Origin: Trileptium ribeirensis
Lineage: Eukaryota; Nematoda; Enoplea; Enoplida; Thoracostomopsidae
Length of the DNA: 64,000 nt
NCBI GenBank assembly: GCA_030248225.1
Contig: JASANE010010148.1
Coordinates: 24,866 to 88,865, forward strand
Direction: 5' to 3'
Part shown: positions 46,901-59,349 of the stretch, one piece after another
Numbering within the stretch: position 1 is the stretch's first letter
Layout of the letters: each line of letters starts with the position of its first letter
Notes under the pieces: generated by a model
Told to the model about the DNA's origin: nothing
Databases searched by the model: none
Seen by the model: only the letters and a program-made list of their open reading frames with translations
Program-made: the position numbers and the translations under genes

Positions 46901-49900
46901 ACAGATTAAATCCTTACTTCTGTCATTCAAGTGTCAGTTCAGGTACACAGACCCGAAGTAAAAACGACACAAAAATTTTATTTTCGAGGTAGCATGAAAA
47001 CATTTTAGCCAAAATGCTGTTTCAAACACAAAGTGCAGGGCGTCCCAAACTATGCCTCACCGGCATAGTGCCTCCTGACGTAAATCGACCCCGTACCACA
47101 TTCACCCTGGAATTTTTAAAATTCTCATGGGCAATTTTAAAATAGATTCTATACCTATTGTAGTCTATTATCATAACAACAAAGATCTAAAAATTGTCAT
47201 TTTATAACATTTGCCAATAGTGCCTGCAAAAGTGTTATTTGGCAAACAATTTTCCTAAAATTTTACTAATTGCAACATTTTTGGATCACCGTTTTTAATT
47301 TTTGCATTTAGCTAGCCCCACGCCTAAAGTTCTCCTGCCCTAAGTACCGGGAGGGTGTTTCCGCTCTCTCCTCTAGCTGAAATATGCCTAGCGAAAACCC
47401 AGATTGACATTACAGGTGGCAAGATGTCGATATAAGGTAGCGCGCGAGATGCCGCTTTGATAACAAACGGCTTCAAAATTATGACCCGTAAACATAGAAT
47501 AAAATTTATTATAGGAAAATACTTGTATGAATGTCCACGCCCGTAGTACAATATTGCTGATACTCACTTCATCCGAACCGCAGTGGGCCATGGCTCGCTC
47601 CGTTATTTCGACCAGCATCGCAAAGACTGTCTCTTGAAGTGAAAAACACAAATCTGCCACCGTGTAAGCTTTGTCACAATCAGTTTCGTTTAACAATTTG
47701 GGCGCTTTGTCTTCAATGAACGACAACAAACCAGAAAACGATACGTCCATACCCTTAACACCATAAGGCAGTGCCAGAAATTTGCAACCTTTTTTCGCTT
47801 CTTGTTCTATATTATACCCAGGAGATGGGTCATTCGAGAGTCGGATGGCTCTGGCGAAGCGATCCAGGCAATTTCCCACAGCTATATCGATAGTTTCACC
47901 AAATATTCGGTACCTTCGCTCGAGGTAGGCAACGATTTGAGTATTGCCGCCACTAACATACAGAATTACAGGATTTTTGGCACCGGTAACTAAGCGTCCC
48001 ATTTCAATATGACCAATGCAGTGGTTGACAGCAAGAAGAGGCTTGTCTAAGAGGTAAACAAGTTAAAATCAAAATTGTGTTAGCACTTAATTGTACAAAG
48101 TCGACATCAATAATTAGCTGTCTGTCCTCTAATATTCGATCAAACTATTGCAACATGGAATGTTGCGGAACCAGGGAGCGCCGGATTTCGCAAAAGGTAG
48201 ACATGAAACAAAGGCACCGTCTCCCGTTCAACCGACAGCCATTGAAATAAAAAATATTAAAATTTAGGATTTCTAATAAATAGTTAAAAATGGCGTCAAA
48301 ACACTGCAATGAGTGTACCTCGATATTAAGGTTAAAAACTACTTTTAAGTTGCTTTTTACGTATTTAAAATTTAGCCAGAGATTAGCACTGATATTTCAA
48401 CTGAGAAGAGATTTTAGCGTTGTAAGCAAACATTTGAATTGTGGAATTTGACCAGGAGAGCCAAAAATTTAGCCCGGGCTAACATAAGAGGGGCACCTGA
48501 TTTTCGTGAGGTGGAATTGAAAATTTTCGAAAAATGTTAATAAAGCCCCCACCCCACTTTGAAGAACGCAGGTACTTTTCTGAATCGACATGAACAGCCA
48601 CAATCGCACATCACGATACTGTAGAACGACAACAATACTTAATTACAGATACGACTAAACAGCAAAATCCAAATGGCGAAATTCTGCTTGACCGCAATCA
48701 ATCCCAACTGTAATTCTATAAAATTTGAAATGTCTTTAATTGCATCGAAATCGATCGTAATTTCGTTTAATTTCGACCGATCACATTTCGTTTATATTCG
48801 GGCAACCCGTACGACATACTGCAATTTACTTGACTGTCGTGAACCACGAGCTAGTTATAAAATTACTATGTAAATGTTCAGCATGCTTCTTCACAAGGTC
48901 CACTAAGCGAATATACCGTCAATGTTACGTTACAACTACTATTATAAAGAGCTAAAATGTCAGTCGTTTGGTTCATGACATTAATGCTAACTGTGGTTGC
49001 TATACGTCAATATGTTGAACCAGAAATAAAAGTGCAAAATAATCGATTAAGATGTCGTTAGATTTCGATCAAAAGAATTTCGATCGATTTATACTTTAGT
49101 GCAATTTGAATAATTTTTCTATTTTATAAAATTTCGATTAGTTCTGTGTAAGCGAAATTACGATTGCGATAAAATAAAATTTTGATTGATTGCGATTAAA
49201 CGAGATTTCGACTGATTATGAGTAAACGAAATTTCGATTGACTGCGATTCCATCTTTCGACTGTGCTTATTTATGAACGGGACTGTATCTGCAACTCTGT
49301 GTAAAGCTAAGCGTCAGCATCGATTTAAATAATTTACACAATCTAAAACACAATGAATGCTCGCGTCAAGAAACCTAAATAGAAAATTACGGTGTTACTG
49401 GAACAGAAAATGGCACCGAAAATCTGATTCTACTCACACGTGGTCGTAGCTAAACAGACGCCATTAATCAAAACTGAAATCATATCTGCAAACAAGGTAA
49501 AAAACACCGGAATGTTTTTACTACGAAATTGCAATTTAACACTAGGCAACGTTAGGTTGTCCCCTTAAATTTGGGCAAAAAAATTTCTAAAACATAAAGG
49601 CATAATATGGTTTTAATTACGTTTTTCAAAAATTCATACAAAAGGATCACACTATCTTCGAAATGGTTTTCAAATTTAAAAAAAATTACTCCAAAGCTGA
49701 GCAACAGTACGCGCCACGACCGCCACCGTTGTAAGCGGAGCCCCCATTCCAGGACCTTTCGTAAAACAAACGATATCGATTTGTGTTCTTGGATCGCGAA
49801 TTTTTGCTTCGACCAAAGCTTGTCGAAGTACCTAAAATTAGTGTCCGTCTGCAGCAAGGAAAAATTGTATCAGTCCGCGTCCAAATGCAACCTCGTCTGG

Positions 49901-52262
49901 TCGCGGCTACTCTTACTTTTATTCGTGACTGTACATACATTGCATAATAATCAAGATGTTTATAATCATAATCGTAATTTTTATTTCAACCGCCATGATG
50001 CTGCATTGGTTTTACGTTCACGTAGTAAAGCAAAATTCTTTATTGCATTGCATTTAATTGCATTAACAATGGAATGATGAAACATGCGGTCGCAAGATTC
50101 CGGTATCTAAGGTGAAAGCGTTTCGTCTGACATTTTAAGCGAAACGGAAATTTTTAAATACGATCTTTTCAACAGAAAAATTAACAGCGACATAAATTTA
50201 TTATTAATATATAACACTATGTTGGTGACGCGACCTTATCAAGTTTTGACATAAAGAACATGGAGAACATAAATCTAGCAACCACGATGTAACACATAGA
50301 GGTGTATAAATTTGAGGCATGATGGTAGAGAACTGGGGCAGCAATGACTGCAACTTGAATGCCGAATGCGCAAGCACTGATATCAAGACAAGGCTCGGTC
50401 AACGTTATGCTGTCAGGATATTGGTCCAGTGGGGCAACACTGGCTATAACCATGGGTCGACACTGACTATAACGAGTGGAATAATATTAGTTACGGATTA
50501 AAAGAAATAATGTGAGCTCAAATGCTGCTAACTAAATAATATATAAAGATCCTTTATGAAGGACTTCTTGTGTTAAAATTGCGACATATATTGGATACAC
50601 TATGTCACCAAGTCAATGTTACCCCATTAGTCGAAGTTAAATGAGCCGAAATATATTATAAACATCTTAAAATGAGCGGCATTGATTTGGCAGCAGTGGC
50701 GGGACAATGTGCCGTGCAAACACTTGCGATAAATTCTGTAAATTTCGCAATGACGGCCTTGTTTTGATAGTCGCGATAGAATTCTAGATATATATTGTCA
50801 GTTCCTAGTAATAAAACCCAAAAATGGTGTCACTAAATTAAAAGCTATAAATTCAACTTAATTCATTACGTAAACATGTATAGCATAAGAGTTAGTTATC
50901 TCGCCTAAATTAACCTATACATTCGTACCCGTAGGTTGTTTTGTTTATCTATTCGCTTAGCTAATGATGACTATAACTCACAAAGATAACGCTGATGTAT
51001 CAAAACGATAATAATAATGGTTTGAATTGAAAAAAAATATTAACATAAAAATGAGCCAACTGAGCAAACGTATCAATATCGCGGAACTTACTGTGTAGCT
51101 GAACGATATTTCACGAAGAATTACTCCCATGCATCCCTGACTCGGGCACATGCAAAGCGCCAATCATAACAAACCACTATCAGCTTTATGTTCAAACCTA
51201 TTTTGTTACGATTACGAAACTATTGAAATTGTTCCCCAGGATAATAAACTAGTAGCTTATCTCAACGCCTAGGAGGTGAATAATTCTGAGTGTTGAACAA
51301 TATGTAATTTAATGAGATGTACCCAGCTTGCGTTGCATTATATAATAGTTGATCAGATAATATACCAGCTTATTGAGTATTTAGGGACATACAATGTGCA
51401 TCGCCATATAGGATAAATTAATGTACAAAATGAGATCAATAATGTCCATACAGCTAGAGTGGTTGTGGATATATTGCTGATTTTGTGTTTTTAGTCTTTC
51501 GGACCCATTCAAAACCCAATTTGACCCAACCCTGCAGAATAATTAATGAAATCAGAGGCATACCATATATACATAGTTATATAAAGGGTGTAATGAACTA
51601 CAAAACGAGACAAAAAAAACCCACAACTACGGAGGTATCGCCATTTTCGTGTATTTTGGGCGATCAAAACTCAATTTTAACCCAACTTTAAAGCGTAAAT
51701 AATGACAACTGCAGCGCATCAGCAGCAGCTACATAGAGACTACTGCTCAACAAAATGGGTCCAATAACACCCACAGTGCGCAAATCGAGATTTTAAGCTT
51801 TCGTATGAGGTATCACGCGAGCCAATCATCCCAGACACAGTTGAGGTTAAGGTTGCTATGTCCGAGAAGGTCCAGAAACAGAAACCGTTGAAATTTAGCA
51901 CTCTGGCCAGTGAGAATTCTTAGCTACGCTCATTGCTACCACAACTCAGAATTCAATAAAGTGCGACATGACATACGCGCAAATATTATGACGCAACAGG
52001 AATAGAACGATATACTCGTTCAACGCTATTTACATTCATAGATCGTTAATATCATTACTCGAGTAACTAACTACCAAAAAATCAAACTTACATCCAAAAC
52101 ACATTTTTGATGATGTTCGGCAGTTTCACGAGGCAAAAATCCCTGTCCAAGAGGTGCGCAATAAGTTCGTCGCGGATTCGAAAGGATTTCGTCACCGCGC
52201 ACCACACCAATGCCAATTTTATTAGCACTTCCTTCGAAGCCGATTGCTGTAATGGCAGGCAT
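40752..52262 (-). CDS. OSGEP: OSGEP/KAE1, tRNA N6-threonylcarbamoyladenosine synthase subunit, complete
   Basis: This is the catalytic subunit of the KEOPS complex. It transfers threonylcarbamoyl to A37 of ANN-decoding tRNAs in cytosol and nucleus. Four exons are read: 52262-52092, 49831-49690, 48046-47568 and 40997-40752. Their lengths and phases (0, 1, 0) join without a break into 345 residues, against about 335 in vertebrates. It opens [15 protein letters not shown], the eukaryotic/archaeal variant of the family's GIExSxxx start. Metal-binding His113 and His117 lie in [35 protein letters not shown] and GMDVSFSG follow, with the third ligand Asp302 in DNGAMIA. It ends [13 protein letters not shown]. 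The large last intron (6.6 kb) carries several transposons. It looks functional. Confidence 0.97.
41199..41832 (+). repeat. Dispersed repeat family, copy B
   Basis: A single unit with the same start (aactagtaactttatcgag) and end (cactacgttctg) as the array at 18354-20072. It carries ccaggacgtcacaac, gggtcgaggaacc, aaccggagccttaatcg and ttccgtgaagggtac in the same order. It gives the best view of the undivided unit. Confidence 0.8.
44759..45200 (+). mobile_element. hAT-like MITE, copy B
   Basis: It starts CAGGGTTTTTTTC and ends AAAAAACCCTG. Flanks ccggtggc and ccgatgac agree at six of eight positions, an eroded 8-bp duplication. Subterminal AAATTTAGGTGTGTTTTT motifs repeat at both ends. It is the reverse of 12575-12950. 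Confidence 0.8.
47568..48046 (-). CDS. OSGEP: OSGEP exon 3
   Basis: The acceptor is cctcttag and the donor gtgagt. It encodes residues 105-264: the metal-binding [16 protein letters not shown], the [17 protein letters not shown] loop, the [18 protein letters not shown] segment and [20 protein letters not shown]. Confidence 0.97.
48047..49689. repeat. OSGEP intron 2 with ATTTCGATTG-type arrays
   Basis: Short degenerate repeats of the type aaacgaaatttcgattgayt occur at 48715-48795 and 49060-49255, with a period of about 27 bp in the second block. Nothing else is seen. Confidence 0.5.
49690..49831 (-). CDS. OSGEP: OSGEP exon 2
   Basis: The acceptor is ctaattttag and the donor gtaatt. It encodes [20 protein letters not shown] and the conserved [11 protein letters not shown] and ARTVAQLW. 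It leaves in phase 1 and the next exon completes an Asn codon. The antisense-shifted frames at 49552-49940 are shadows. Confidence 0.95.
49832..52091. other. OSGEP intron 1, nothing recognised
   Basis: AT-rich intronic DNA without a shared repeat or gene that I could identify. Confidence 0.45.
52092..52262 (-). CDS. OSGEP: OSGEP exon 1
   Basis: 57 codons from [15 protein letters not shown] to CVLD, donor gtaagt. It holds the N-terminal nucleotide-binding signature [10 protein letters not shown] and NPRRTY. The ATG at 52262 was chosen because the family starts directly before this motif. An upstream in-frame ATG exists (52352) but would add an unrelated Cys-rich leader. Confidence 0.95.
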
Positions 52263-54182
52263 TTTTTGGGATGAATCTAACGTTGAACTAATGACGTTAC
52301 AGGCATTGCTTTCGCAATGATCACGACAATTCATTACGCGTTGATGACCCAATCACGAAAAATTTCTTTCACAAATCAACGCGCCGGAATCAAATCAGAC
52401 GTTGATTTTGCAAAAACACCACTCCTTTCTAAAATAAAATGGTATAATATAAACGCAACCGTCCCATGACAAACCTATTAAAATTGCAATCCCTGCCATA
52501 AATTACTGTCGCGGTTCGGTCTACTAAACTTCGAACGAACGTCACACACTTTATTAGATTCTCAAACGACAAATATCTTGTAACGCAATCGAACATTAAT
52601 ATTTTTATTATATTAAAATTTTGTTATTCTAGTTATTTTTTAAAACCATCGAATACTGTTTAAACATATTGTCGATCACATTCAAACACATCCACTAGGA
52701 TAAATTCCAATACAAATGGAACAAAAAATAAAGCGTTTGAACAAACATAGATCAAGTTTCGAACAGGTAGATGTTCTTTCTTACCCGAACTGCTAGTCTC
52801 AGCCAAAAACTAGTGATGAAATCTTTGTGCCATCAAAAATCGCAATCGATAGAACTTTAGTTTAACCGCAATAGAACGAGGTATTTCGGCCTCCACCCAG
52901 GTTAAGGCCCAAGATATTTTTATGCACGGCTGCGAGGTAAAAATATGCCAATTTTTCTTAAAAAATAACTAAATTTTTGCTTGTAGGGATAAAATAACCA
53001 TAATACTGTCGTCAATAAGGCTTCACTATATAATGCTCGTTATTATTGTATATTTACTGCGAACCGAGAATTTATGCTATTTTGGCGTTTCAGTCCAAAA
53101 TAGCTTGTTTAGCTGGAGGTACCCCATTTCGACGTATCACAAACTGAATTTCTCAACCCTAGATGCCCCCAGCTTGACCTGGAGGACATTGACGCATATC
53201 CTTCCTTAACATTGGGGTGGGGGCGTGGGCAACAGCAATTCTTATACGCGCGTAGAATAGATGTTAAGTTTTCTGTGAAAGTATTGGGGGGCCCGGGCCC
53301 CTCTCCTCCCACCTCCCGGGATTTGCGCCTATGCTGGTGGTCCCCAGTTCCGTTCCCCCTAGGTACTTTGAAGACAGTTTGGGAAAGCCAGTAAATAATA
53401 GTGAAAAATGCATCTCTTTATTATTTGTATCATGATTATTATTGTAAATACCATAGCTTAACCACAACCTCCGAAAATGTACACGAGTTGCTTCACACTT
53501 GATGCATTACTAACAGTCTGTCCGAGAAAAGCTAAATTTTTAAGACACAGAAACAAGCTATATTTTAAAATACACGCAGCTGTCTAACATAATGTTACCA
53601 ACAATTGAGTCTTTGACCCTGCTTGTAACCCACTAACAGAACAATAATTGTCTTGGCTGAATTTGAGATACAATGATTTAACAACAACAATCTGAACTTA
53701 CTATGAACACTATCGTAATCAAGCTACACACATGTATTTTTGCAGCTAACTGCAACATGAGACTTCAAGACTGATTATATGTATGTACATAATGTTCGCT
53801 TCCAAAACACGGGAAATATCAAAATTTTACCGCCCAAGAATAACAAAAACTTGGGAAATAAAGCTTCCGAAACCGAGAACCTAATCACCACATTTCTTCC
53901 AATTTCAATGATTAAAAAAATTTAACATATTTTTTGAAATGAAAAGAGTACATTATTTCTGATTAGCATTAAATAAAAGTTTGAAAATTCATTCACGAAT
54001 AAATAAGCTACGGTAGTATTATCATGCGAACACTCACGTTTCCTTCTATTTCCCGACCACAGAAATGGAGCGCTATTAGCGCACAACTCTGTCCATTTGC
54101 GATGGATTGATACGAAATAGGATATTTAGGTGCCACAGCGCATATTTTTTAATCCCAAACACAAAATATGAAAATCACTCAC
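52263..54182. other. Intergenic region, little recognised
   Basis: It holds a GC-rich palindromic patch near 53280-53335 (ggggggcccgggcccc) within a block that resembles transposon ends elsewhere in the window (gacctggagga, gggtgggggcg). A second exon of the LYR protein should lie left of 54183; several weak candidates near 54020-54085 could not be decided. Confidence 0.4.
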
Positions 54183-54380
54183 CTTAAACACACGTACAAT
54201 CTCTGTTTCGTCGGTTAAATTTCGGTGATTCCGAAACTCCCACCGTATCCAGTTGGTATAATATTCTGGATCAGTTAGGGTAAGCCGAGACCGGTAACGT
54301 AGTAGCTGTTTGTAGAGCAACAAAATATCGCGACGCGCGGGAACTGAAACACCGGTTGCCACGACAGAAGCAGGGTTCAT
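54183..54380 (-). CDS. LYR-motif (Complex1_LYR-type) mitochondrial protein, first exon
   Basis: 66 codons from MNPASVVATGVSVPARRDIL to a strong donor (gtgagt), ending in phase 0. The LYR signature appears as LLYKQLLRYRSRL. It is followed by DPEYYTNWIRWEFRNHRNL, the helix with Arg-x-x-Phe typical of small LYRM proteins that act as adaptors for Fe-S, acyl-carrier or ribosome assembly in mitochondria. The basic, Tyr-rich layout is nearest to the small protein encoded upstream of MIEF1, but I cannot separate the subfamilies. The C-terminal exon was not found. Confidence 0.72.
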
Positions 54381-54896
54381 TTAGGCAAATAAGATATTGT
54401 CAAATTCAATGTTCCTAATTTATTAAAAAAATTATTACGTACGTACTTTGTTAATAATTATGAATGAAGCTGTATTACTTATAGTTTAAACAATATTAAC
54501 CAAGATGTTACATGTTTAAGATTATTTACATTACTATTAAGATATTAAAGCGGAAATGTTTTTGTTCGTTTAGAGCAAATCCGGCGTAGTTAGATGCCTT
54601 TCAGTTTCTTATTAATATTATACTCTATTACTCTCGTATAATATACAATTATGACAATAGTAAGTTTTAAGTAAGGTATTAACCAATATTAAATATATTT
54701 TAGATTGTACTATAACGCCGTTTACATAATTGCCTAAAATATTTTTTGATTTTTATTTAAACGTTACACAGATAACACACAACATAAAGCAATATATTTA
54801 CAACAATTATAATTACACAACAATATAAAATCAATAAAAACAAATCGTTACAAATTATACACAAAAATACTCGACAAACCAATCATTAACAATGCT

Positions 54897-55390
54897 GGAA
54901 ATGACTGTCACCTTTCAAGCGAACGAACAGTGTTAAGTTTCTACAGAGTAGCGAACTAATATCAAGAGAACGCGAAGCTAACAGCGCTTATTTCTAGATG
55001 GTAATGTACAACAGTTTTCAACAAAACTGACTGTCACATTGCTTCGCACCCGAGTTTTGTTGAGTGTTAGCAGTTTTCATTTTGTACAAACGTGCAAAAT
55101 TCCAAACACTTTGGAACATCACAATGGTCATTGTGTGCGTTTTGCCGCACGGTACTATAATGATAGAGTCTCCGTGCAAACTTACTGTTATGATGCCATA
55201 ACGACCAAAAACAGCCTAAAAAGCAGCCGCAAAAACAACATTTATATACCTACAGTGCTTGTCACAAATCACTCGAAAGAAATTAGTTCAAAAATTGAAT
55301 TTATTTAAATAATTTCGAAACCTCGAGAGACATACTTGGTCCCGACTTGCTTGGGGCTCGCTCGCTCGAAATACAACAGTCATTTCTGGT
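54897..55390. mobile_element. Candidate MITE with GAAATGACTGT ends
   Basis: The left end gGAAATGACTGTCACC and right end ACAGTCATTTCtgg are inverted repeats about 490 bp apart. Similar ends occur near 18116 and 46182, arguing for a family. No target duplication was fixed. Confidence 0.4.
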
Positions 55391-56360
55391 GCGTTGTGTG
55401 CCCGTCTTGTGTAATTCAGTCCAGGACAATCCAGCATAATTAACATTAATTTTGCATATGTCTAAGGTAAACCCAACGATATTTTCGTTTTACTAATACC
55501 CTTAGCGCATAAGTGTACGTCGGTACGCATACTAATCCGACAAACGAACGCTAAATATTGAATGTAATGTGATTATCTGAAAATCTGATGGTTTTATCCG
55601 AAAAAGCCGTAAAAACACACATATTAGTTTATTGGTTTTGTATTATTAACAAACAGAATATAATTTGACAAAGAGATCCGTTCATTTTCTTACTATTAGC
55701 TGGTCTCTCCACAGATCCAAACTTTTTACCAGGCTCCAAACGGATTAACACTCTCTAGATATTTCCGGATTTTTATCAGAAATACCTAGGGACTGACCAG
55801 ATTAGCCATAATCAGTCCGAATTTCAACAATTTAAACTTTTCGCAACAAATATAATTAAAAGTGTGGCAATTTTTAGTTAAATATATTGGATCGTATTCG
55901 TAGTATCTTATATGCATTATTGCTACTTTTACTATAATTATATTTTACTTAGCTTATGCAAATAAAATATTATATTAAAACATAACTGAAATAAAGCAAG
56001 CGGATTTACCTCAAGTTGTGGTGAAATGTTCAAACAATTCTTTGCCAGCATGTGCAAAGAATAACGCGCAATAAATTATTAGTTAATGATTTTCCTCAGT
56101 TTTTTGACTCATGGTGGATTCAAAGGGTATATTTAACTTCGGTTTGGTGTTACTCCAAAATCGTGCTGCCCAAAATGTAATAATATATTGTGAAATTTGT
56201 GGTTTTGATCAGACAACGCCCAATGCCATTTTATATTGTGACTCTTTCCCGAGACAAATCAAAATCGCAAACCACTATGTATAATAGCCTCACCGAGAGT
56301 ATGACCGCAAAATTATTTCAAAATATTTTTGTGACCGCAGCCCTTTTGATCTACATATTA

Positions 56361-56689
56361 CTGGCCTGGCCACAGTGGGGCTGTGGGACCCGCACTTTAT
56401 AAAATCCCCCCCATGCTCGTGAGACTTTCACCCATGCCCAATCGGCCGAAACACCCCACGTTCAACTAATTCCAAAATTTTTTGTGTCTGAAAATTTATG
56501 TTTTTTTGTTTGCAAATTGTTTTTTAAAATTAATTACCACTATTTATAATGCTAAAATATCTTTTTTAGCTTGAAAATACAGTACTCGCCAAAAATGACT
56601 GTCGCCCCCACTTTTAATTTCCCCGGAGAATGAACATGAGTGCCCCCAGAAGTTCCCACCCCTTTTTCGGAGGGCTGTGGACAGGCCAG
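56361..56689 (+). mobile_element. TA-flanked MITE, best copy
   Basis: The 329-bp element has ends CTGGCCTGGCCACAG and CTGTGGACAGGCCAG (inverted) and a TA on each side, as in Tc1/mariner-type MITEs. The centre is AT-rich with GC-rich subterminal blocks. Other copies lie at 8525-8880 and 6400-6600. Confidence 0.75.
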
Positions 56690-59074
56690 TAATATACACC
56701 AAACACCTAGGTTATAGATATACCCAAAAACGATATTTTCAAAAATAATGTCTATATTACTCGAATGCCGATCTTAGTGTCATTATATTTTCAAAAGCTT
56801 TTTATCATCCACGGTGACCGGAAAACTGGAGCATAGAAATCACAAAAGTTTTCTTTTTTTAAACATCGTTTAGCTGCTGCTCATGAAAATATTTAGGTTA
56901 CAATTAAGGTTATATTATATATTTAGGTTGTTATTAATAGGCGCTCAAATATATAGCGCTTGTGCCATTTCAAATATGAGGACGGGATATTTGGTATTAA
57001 CGAAACAGTTTCAGTTTTTACTAGCACGACAGAAATGTATTAACTAAATATTGTTTACATTTCAAATAATAATTATACAAGGAAGGGACACAAAATTTTA
57101 GGAACTAAAACCGTCCAGACCGAAAATTCTTTGTCTACATATATTCATTAAAAACTAAAATTATATTGATACTTCATGTGTTATGTATTTTGTTACACTG
57201 CTGCTAGCTGTCAATATACTGGCAAATAGTGTTCTCTGAAACTGTCAGAAAACTTAAGAATACGTATACGACTTACGTAAGCATGTAATATGCATAATTT
57301 CTGGTATATAACCATTTATACTGCAATATTACGAGACTATTTTGACTTCTATGTTTCTATGGAAGTAAGAGGCCACTGAGTAAATCAAGACCGATCTGTA
57401 TACAATGTTGTGTTGTGCCATGTCCCAAAGATTCAAGTTTCCCCTGTGATGTAAAATAACTACTCAGTCTGACCAGGTTGCCTCAATCGCCTTAGTAATC
57501 TGCCAAAAACATAATACAATAAATATTTATAACTTGTATATACAACCAATACATCCTAGAGTTTCCAACAAACCAATAATCCAACACTAAGAGTAAAAAG
57601 TTTCCAACAAACCATAATCTAACTGAATTATCTACAACACCATGGTCGCAAATTGTTCACAAATGATAAAAACACAAAATTAAATACAAATAATCAGTTG
57701 GTCCTGAGACATATAGCCGCAACGAATATGAAACCTTGTCTTGTTTTCACCTAAAACAGAAATAGCTACTACAGTTGTGTATATAAACATAATGGGATAC
57801 CAAACAAGACTTATCTTGAAAATCGTACAGTCAAACTGTTACGAAATCCAAGGCAGGCTAAAACGGAATGTAGATATAAATCAATTGTGACAAATTTTGA
57901 ATACAATGCCAAAATAACAATTTCTTAATTTCCTAATCGCAAAATGTAGCAAAAATAAAATTGCGAAGATTTCTTTTATTACCGATTAAGACAGTGGACA
58001 CTGTGTATAAGCTCTGGTCTCTTCATAATGCGGGAGAGTCCATCCACCCCCAAGCATTTTTGCAATTCCTTAAGGCAATTTTGGCTTACAACAAATTACG
58101 AGATTTTGTTTCAATACCGGAACCATCAATTACACGATATAGTGCCTTGGATTCTGCAGATAAATAATTACTGAAAAGAGATTCACCCTGAACGTAGCAA
58201 TTATTGACGAAGCGAATGTGGTAAATATATCGACGGTATCAGGGTTTTGAAACTCAGATCAGGGGATCCGGATGTGATCTTTGTATATACATATCACACT
58301 GTTACTAAACTTTGCGAGTTTATAGACCAGAATACCGAGACAAAACCAAGCGTTGTAAAAAGCCGCTAAAGAAAACTTAAATAATCTGTGCGATATGCTT
58401 GGTACGTAATGCATAATTCCGGAACTATTGTATGCAATGTATTTATGCTAACCAAAAACTTTCAATGTAACAGGAGTTCGAAATGGCAAAGCATACAGAT
58501 TTTTGCCCGAAATTCATGAGCAAAGAAGTGAGATTAATTCAGTATTGAATTATTGTGATCTTACTTTGTATTAATGTTCCAACGTCGATTGCTAAGTGTC
58601 AGAGTTACGTCATAAAATACCTAATGCGTCGAGACTTCAGAACAGAAAATATTTATACTGCAAGTATTATTATTTATCTAATGCATAGGTAAATACAAAA
58701 GAGATGAATATTTTATAAATTATAAAATATGGCGCAATGTTTGTGTTCCCCAACCTCAAAATAACCAGCAAAGGTGTATATTAAATAAAAAATTTTGCTT
58801 AAAGTGACATTAATATTAAAATTTACAACAAAATCTTGCCGGGTTCTGTTTTGGTTTGATTTAAAGATTTTGGACCTGTGCCCAAAAACACCCAGAGTTC
58901 AGCTATGTTACGATTGGTTCATGCATGGAATTTATGATTGATTCATGCATGGAATTAACTTATGTGATCAGGTGGAGAATGATATGTCAAACCATGAATG
59001 GATATATTATGCCTAACATATTAACCATTATTAATACCATTCCATCAACAATTATTACGTATTATTCAGCATTA

Positions 59075-59258
59075 AACTAGTAACTCTATCGAGATTGCAG
59101 AACGTAGTGAAGCATAGGTATGCTTACGCCTTTTGCATGCACAGGCAATCAGATCTCGATAGCATACGTCGATATGCTATACGTGGATATCACACAATAC
59201 CGTACAAGTTAGAACAAAACTAACACCAGCAATAAGCTTCCCACGCCCTAAAACCTCA
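59075..59258 (+). repeat. Dispersed repeat family, 5' fragment
   Basis: Only the first 180 bp of the family seen at 18354 and 41199 is present, beginning aaactagtaactctatcgag and ending in cccacgccctaaaacc. Confidence 0.75.
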
Positions 59259-59349
59259 ATATAAACTATAATACTTGGCATAGTCAGCAGTAACTCTAGT
59301 AAAAATTTTAGAAACTAACTTCATCTTGAAACGCACATATATGTTGCGC

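Larger units (their letters stand above)
40998..47567. other. OSGEP intron 3 (6.6 kb), transposon-filled
   Basis: It contains the dispersed repeat at 41199-41832 and the hAT-like MITE at 44759-45200. The rest (41840-44750, 45210-47567) shows no convincing gene. Possible MITE ends of the type gaaatggctgtcgtctttc lie near 46182. Confidence 0.5.
54381..59349. other. Intergenic region with MITEs
   Basis: It contains a candidate MITE at 54897-55390 (ends gaaatgactgtcacctttc and acagtcatttc), the TA-flanked MITE at 56361-56689 and a repeat fragment at 59075-59258. The rest is AT-rich with no gene that I can support; the open frames at 55039 and 57961 look random. Confidence 0.45.
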
